9,891 bases of DNA. Source: an uncultured Alphaproteobacteria bacterium (GTDB taxonomy: Bacteria; Pseudomonadota; Alphaproteobacteria; Rs-D84). The notes below the pieces were generated by a model. The model had not been told where the DNA came from. It searched no databases and saw nothing but the letters and a program-made list of their open reading frames with translations. The stretch lies in NCBI GenBank assembly GCA_944389685.1, contig CALXNF010000004.1, forward strand, positions 1 through 9,891. Reading direction: 5' to 3'. Of this stretch, positions 6,678 to 9,891 are shown piece after piece (positions within the stretch are counted from its first letter, which is position 1; the number at the start of each line of letters is the position of its first letter). The translations under genes were made by a program, and so were the position numbers.

Positions 6678-6724
6678 TTCAGTATATAGGAAGTTTATCA
6701 TAATAAAAGAGAGATAATAAAGCC

Positions 6725-7138
6725 ATGAGTGGAAAACCTTTTCAACCGACGTCTGTTGACGAGCACATTGGACAGCGCGTACAATTGCGCCGAGTGATGA
6801 TGGGTTTGTCACAGAAAGATTTGGCGCAGATTTGTGGTGTCACGTTTCAGCAAATACAAAAATATGAAAGTGCAGGGAACAGGATTTCCGCATCACGCTT
6901 ATTTGAATTAAGCACGGCTTTAGAAACGCCGATATCTTTCTTTTTTAAAGGGTTACCTGGTTATATGCCGGAACCGACGCGCAGTGGTCGCATACAACGC
7001 GTATCGGAACAAAAAGCTGATGATCCACTGGCAAAAAACGAATCCCTGCAGTTAATAAATTTATACTGGAAATTACCAAATGATGATCAACGCAAAACAA
7101 TAATGAATATGTTAAAAGCGTTAAATGGCGAAGCATAA
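6725..7138 (+). CDS. XRE-family helix-turn-helix transcriptional regulator
   Basis: This is a 137-aa cytoplasmic DNA-binding protein. The Cro/C1-type helix-turn-helix spans about residues 15-70: HIGQRVQLRRVMMGLSQKDL, then the turn and recognition helix CGVTFQQIQKYESAGNRIS. The FQQIQKYE...NR.SASRL signature is typical of a large alphaproteobacterial XRE group. A conserved-looking segment follows (FFFKGLPG, 72-79), then a polar linker and a C-terminal helical region (107-134) that may mediate dimerisation. The ribosome site is weak: GAGAG is about 12 nt upstream. It probably represses its own promoter, and perhaps gpmI, through the inverted repeats upstream. The target is unproven. It ends in a strong hairpin terminator. 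Confidence 0.9.
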   Translation: MSGKPFQPTSVDEHIGQRVQLRRVMMGLSQKDLAQICGVTFQQIQKYESAGNRISASRLFELSTALETPISFFFKGLPGYMPEPTRSGRIQRVSEQKADDPLAKNESLQLINLYWKLPNDDQRKTIMNMLKALNGEA

Positions 7139-7163
7139 AAAAACCGCTGAATGCGGTTTTTTT
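7137..7163. terminator. Bidirectional terminator between xre and the Cys-rich cluster
   Basis: Seven A's plus CCGC (7137-7147), loop TGAAT, GCGG plus seven T's (7153-7163) make an 11-bp stem. The xre stop codon supplies the first A's, and the stop of the convergent gene (7165-7167) begins 2 bp beyond the T-tract. Confidence 0.9.
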
Positions 7164-7164
7164 A

Positions 7165-8487
7165 TTAATTAATCAATGTAATTCCAGTTGCGGTAAGGTC
7201 TGTATCCACAAAATTCATTGTTCCACTGGTATTTGTAGTTGCATTTGTCCCTTCATTTGTATCCGTCAAATCGACACGAATGAAAGTATTCGTATTTCCT
7301 GTTGCCGCTGTTGTATTTCCTTTTACGCAATTTATATAACCATCAGGATCGATCAAAGTCCAACATTGTTGTGCAATATCAGTATGTTTATCTTTACCTT
7401 TACCGTATTGTAAAACCCTTTTATCATATGCAACCGTTTCCGAACAAAAACCAGTTGAAACTGCATTACTATCAAAAATTTTTCCTACATCACAAATTAC
7501 ACACGTTCCATCATCTTCTAAAACTCCTCCACGTAAATTTGTTGCACACGGCTGGCATGTTTTATCTTCAGAGGATAAAAAAGCATATCCACTCTCACGA
7601 CACCGATATTTATAACACCCTTCATCACTATTATATTCTAACACCATTGTCGTAGTATCAAATAAAATGCTAGGCCAATTTTCACACATTTTGGTAAGAC
7701 CACAAGCAGCCTCGTCAATAGCAACACAATCATTCTCTGCCGCATTTGCAGTATACCCATTTTTACACAACAAAGTTGCTTCACCTGCCGCCCACACCTC
7801 AACGCCACTTTTATCATTGTCATAAGCCTCTCTCCGCGCCCGAACCACAAAAGGTGTAGCCCACGCACCATGTCCACTTGGCAACCAATCTGACACAGCT
7901 AAAATCATATCATGCTCTTGATTATAATTAACATCGCAGGAATCTCTTTCACCTAAATGAAACATGGAAATAGATGTTTCTACTTGAGGGCTATTTGACA
8001 TTGTTAAATTATCAAAATCGCTTCTTTTTAAAGGCACCGAATCACACCCATCAGACGTTGTTTTACCACAATGATCCCCGCTATAACCTGTTTTACACAA
8101 CCAATAACAAGATTGCGTTCCTTGAGCTGGTTCTGCATACAAAGTCCATGCATTCCCCTTGCTTCTATGTTTTGCATGTATAGTCGTTGGACAAAAATAT
8201 GCGCCATGCTCATTAACATCTCTCGCAACCAACATAAGGACACCCATATTACTACCGTCTAAAGAACACTGACTAGGCGTATTATTATCTATACTATACC
8301 CTCCCTTACACGTGTCTTTATCTTTTCCTATCGTAGCGTTTTTTAAATCAGACCAATAACAATAACTCATTTTCGGATTTTTCCAACTAGCTTTCAAGGC
8401 ACTTATATCTTTTCCACTTGCGAATGCACCACAAGGTACTAAAACACATAAAAATAAAAATAAAAATATTTTATTATTACTTATCAT
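7165..8487 (-). CDS. Exported Cys-rich protein with duplicated domain, 440 aa
   Basis: No recognised family. Residues 1-23 are a signal peptide (hydrophobic core, cleavage after AFA); C19 follows a Pro, so a lipoprotein is unlikely. The mature part has 22 Cys, an even number, suggesting disulfides outside the cytoplasm. Two related modules are visible: 82-140, with HGAYFCPTTIHAKHR and ending CKTGYSGDHC; and 193-254, with HGAWATPFVVRARRE and ending CKNGYTANAAENDC. A third Cys-dense stretch (262-348) includes CQPC and CVIC motifs with growth-factor-receptor-like spacing. The C-terminal ~55 residues are rich in Thr and Asn and free of Cys. It starts 15 bp after the stop of the upstream gene, with AGGAAA as ribosome site, so the two are surely cotranscribed. 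A surface or host-contact role is inference. Confidence 0.75.
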   Translation of the reverse strand: MISNNKIFLFLFLCVLVPCGAFASGKDISALKASWKNPKMSYCYWSDLKNATIGKDKDTCKGGYSIDNNTPSQCSLDGSNMGVLMLVARDVNEHGAYFCPTTIHAKHRSKGNAWTLYAEPAQGTQSCYWLCKTGYSGDHCGKTTSDGCDSVPLKRSDFDNLTMSNSPQVETSISMFHLGERDSCDVNYNQEHDMILAVSDWLPSGHGAWATPFVVRARREAYDNDKSGVEVWAAGEATLLCKNGYTANAAENDCVAIDEAACGLTKMCENWPSILFDTTTMVLEYNSDEGCYKYRCRESGYAFLSSEDKTCQPCATNLRGGVLEDDGTCVICDVGKIFDSNAVSTGFCSETVAYDKRVLQYGKGKDKHTDIAQQCWTLIDPDGYINCVKGNTTAATGNTNTFIRVDLTDTNEGTNATTNTSGTMNFVDTDLTATGITLIN

Positions 8488-8502
8488 TAAATACTTTCCT
8501 AC

Positions 8503-9891
8503 TTATTTTGCAACAAAGCACGTTGATTGCTCATAATAACCTCCAAGTTGATTTTCGCATTGACGTTTATACCATGTTTCTGTAAAAGTACACTCATCAC
8601 TTGCTAAATCATAAGATGCAACAGGTTCTTGGCCATCCTCATTATACGACAAGCATTGTATCATGGTCGTATTTTCAACACAGCGTCCCCAATTGACATT
8701 CTCATTTCCTCCATAAACATCTCTATAAAAACTGGTAAGGCTTTTCGCGTTTTCTGTACGGCTGTCTATAGCATCATCGTTCCCAAGCCAGTACCCGTCC
8801 AGATTTTCGCACGTCTCCATTAGGATATAATCCATGTTTTCTCTAAAATTTTCTTTGGCTTTTGTTATTTGCGCTGAGAAATTAGTAATATCCTCGCTCC
8901 CAGCAGCACAATTTTGTCTTACAAAATTTTCAAGATTAGTATTCAAGGCTTCTTCTGTCAGGGTAACACAATTCCACGGGTATTCTTTCGTTCCACTTGT
9001 TGGGGTACATAAATCCCTTAAATAGTTGTTTATTGCTGTTTCACAACCTTCACCTATGCGAACTGTGTCAACAGTATCGACAAACGATAACAACGCCGTC
9101 AACCCACACATTTGTTCCGCAGCTGCACCTGTGGCATTTCCGCTTACAAGTCGACCATTACCATCAAATTCACAATTTTCGGTATTCCCATATAATGACG
9201 CACACGCTATAACTTGATCCCTACACATCGCTCTTGCTGCGGTCGCACTTAACGCCCCAGTATATTGTGAAGTCGTATTATCAAAATCTTGCAAAGCCCC
9301 TGTCTGCGTATCATAACACTCCGCCATCGTACTTACACAAGACATCTTTACTTCTTCTATCTTTTCATCCTGAGCTTGGGCAATTTCAATCAATGCCTGA
9401 CGCTTAAATTCTTCCCATACTATATCCGCCATATCTCGGCAAGAATCCAGAGCTGTCTCGGCAAACATGCGTCTACTATCTAAGAAAGAGTTGAATTCAG
9501 GATTCGCCCCCAACACATCAGTTGCATCACTTGCATTCACACCAGGTAAAGTTATCAAATCGGCCAACTGGAATAAGCGTGGCGAATAAATTGCTTCCCC
9601 AGTGCTTTGATTTATATAAGCACCAGTATAATCTAAGCAACGGCTATAATTAGCACCACATGCCGCATCAGACTGTATAGCATTCCGAACACTAGCAATA
9701 CATTCATTCACATCGGCTGAGTTATGAGACTGATATTCTTCTAAACGCGCCTCACGTAAATATTTCTCTGCGGTACGAACTGTCTGTTCCAAACTTTCCT
9801 TCTGAGAATTTATATTCTTTTCATATAAGTTGCAGTCTTGTGTAATCATTATGCTATACGCACTGCGTGCCATAGTCAAAGTTGCGTTATT
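8503..9891 (-). CDS. Cys-rich probable exported protein, 5' end outside window
   Basis: No recognised family; only the C-terminal 462 residues are seen. The frame stays open to the right edge. A TTG at 9877-9879 and an ATG three codons later are poor starts with no ribosome site, so the true start, and probably a signal peptide, lies beyond. The visible part holds 21 Cys, mostly spaced 10-35 residues apart in helical-looking, Glu/Ala/Asn-rich sequence. An early stretch (QKESLEQTVRTAEKYLREAR) looks like a coiled coil. Near the end two related motifs occur, CENLDGYW and CENQLGGYY, suggesting short Cys/Gly/aromatic repeats. It is the upstream member of the pair with the 440-aa protein, so they likely act together, perhaps at the cell surface. 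Confidence 0.75.
   Translation of the reverse strand, partial: NNATLTMARSAYSIMITQDCNLYEKNINSQKESLEQTVRTAEKYLREARLEEYQSHNSADVNECIASVRNAIQSDAACGANYSRCLDYTGAYINQSTGEAIYSPRLFQLADLITLPGVNASDATDVLGANPEFNSFLDSRRMFAETALDSCRDMADIVWEEFKRQALIEIAQAQDEKIEEVKMSCVSTMAECYDTQTGALQDFDNTTSQYTGALSATAARAMCRDQVIACASLYGNTENCEFDGNGRLVSGNATGAAAEQMCGLTALLSFVDTVDTVRIGEGCETAINNYLRDLCTPTSGTKEYPWNCVTLTEEALNTNLENFVRQNCAAGSEDITNFSAQITKAKENFRENMDYILMETCENLDGYWLGNDDAIDSRTENAKSLTSFYRDVYGGNENVNWGRCVENTTMIQCLSYNEDGQEPVASYDLASDECTFTETWYKRQCENQLGGYYEQSTCFVAK

Larger units (their letters stand above)
6609..6689. repeat. 11-bp perfect inverted repeat flanking the gpmI/xre promoters
   Basis: CTATATACTGA (6609-6619) and TCAGTATATAG (6679-6689) are exact reverse complements 59 bp apart. 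Each arm covers the predicted transcription start of one divergent gene (about 6619 and 6684). A second, inner inverted repeat, TTTTGATT (6643-6650) / AATCAAAA (6655-6662), surrounds the shared -35. These look like operators, with the adjacent XRE protein as the obvious candidate; that link is inference. Confidence 0.6.

Noticed and set aside
7302..7655. 117-codon + frame inside the 440-aa gene
   Set aside because: It is rich in His, Tyr and Leu as expected for the reverse of Cys/Asn/Thr-rich coding sequence, with no promoter or ribosome site.
7165..8487. 440-aa protein as a lipoprotein (LVPC near C19)
   Set aside because: Pro directly before the Cys does not fit a lipobox, and a normal AFA cleavage site follows.
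9871..9879. TTG (9877-9879) or ATG (9871-9873) as start of the rightmost gene
   Set aside because: The frame is open to the window edge, no ribosome site precedes either codon, and the residues after them do not form a signal peptide although the Cys content suggests export.

Overview
The window is a gene-dense, AT-rich stretch of bacterial chromosome, mostly housekeeping genes with lineage-specific secreted proteins at both ends. Three things point to an alphaproteobacterium with a small genome, probably from an uncultured host-associated lineage: the type of helix-turn-helix regulator (a FQQIQKYE recognition helix, as in alphaproteobacterial XRE proteins), the two-domain Ctc-type L25, and the Cys-rich exported proteins of no recognised family. 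The lineage placement is inference. I see no insertion sequence, integrase, CRISPR array, tRNA or phage gene.

Layout from left to right: a small orphan gene (+) behind a strong promoter with an operator-like palindrome; a secreted Cys-rich protein (-); RNase P RNA, rnpB (+); dnaK (-); rplY (-); rsmD (-); tadA (+); gpmI (-); an XRE regulator (+); and a two-gene cluster of exported Cys-rich proteins (-), whose upstream member runs off the right edge. Several genes serve RNA and translation: RNase P for tRNA 5' processing, TadA for tRNA-Arg wobble inosine, RsmD for 16S m2G966, and L25 for 5S rRNA binding. DnaK and phosphoglycerate mutase add chaperone and glycolytic functions. They are independent units rather than one operon; dnaJ, grpE and pth are not next to dnaK or rplY here.

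Regulation is unusually readable. Each of the four convergent junctions (324/349, rnpB/dnaK, tadA/gpmI, xre/7165) carries one symmetric hairpin with A's on the left and T's on the right, so one element can terminate both strands; three of these touch or contain stop codons. The gpmI/xre divergent junction has two back-to-back promoters that appear to share one palindromic -35 hexamer (TTGCAA), each with a 17-bp spacer. A perfect 11-bp inverted repeat places one arm over each predicted transcription start. rsmD and tadA start head to head only 17 bp apart, and neither has a Shine-Dalgarno sequence.

I find no clearly new multi-gene system. The best leads are the gpmI/xre regulatory module, the uncharacterised exported Cys-rich cluster at 7165-9891 (with an internal duplication in the 440-aa protein), and the small orphan gene with its operator-like palindrome.
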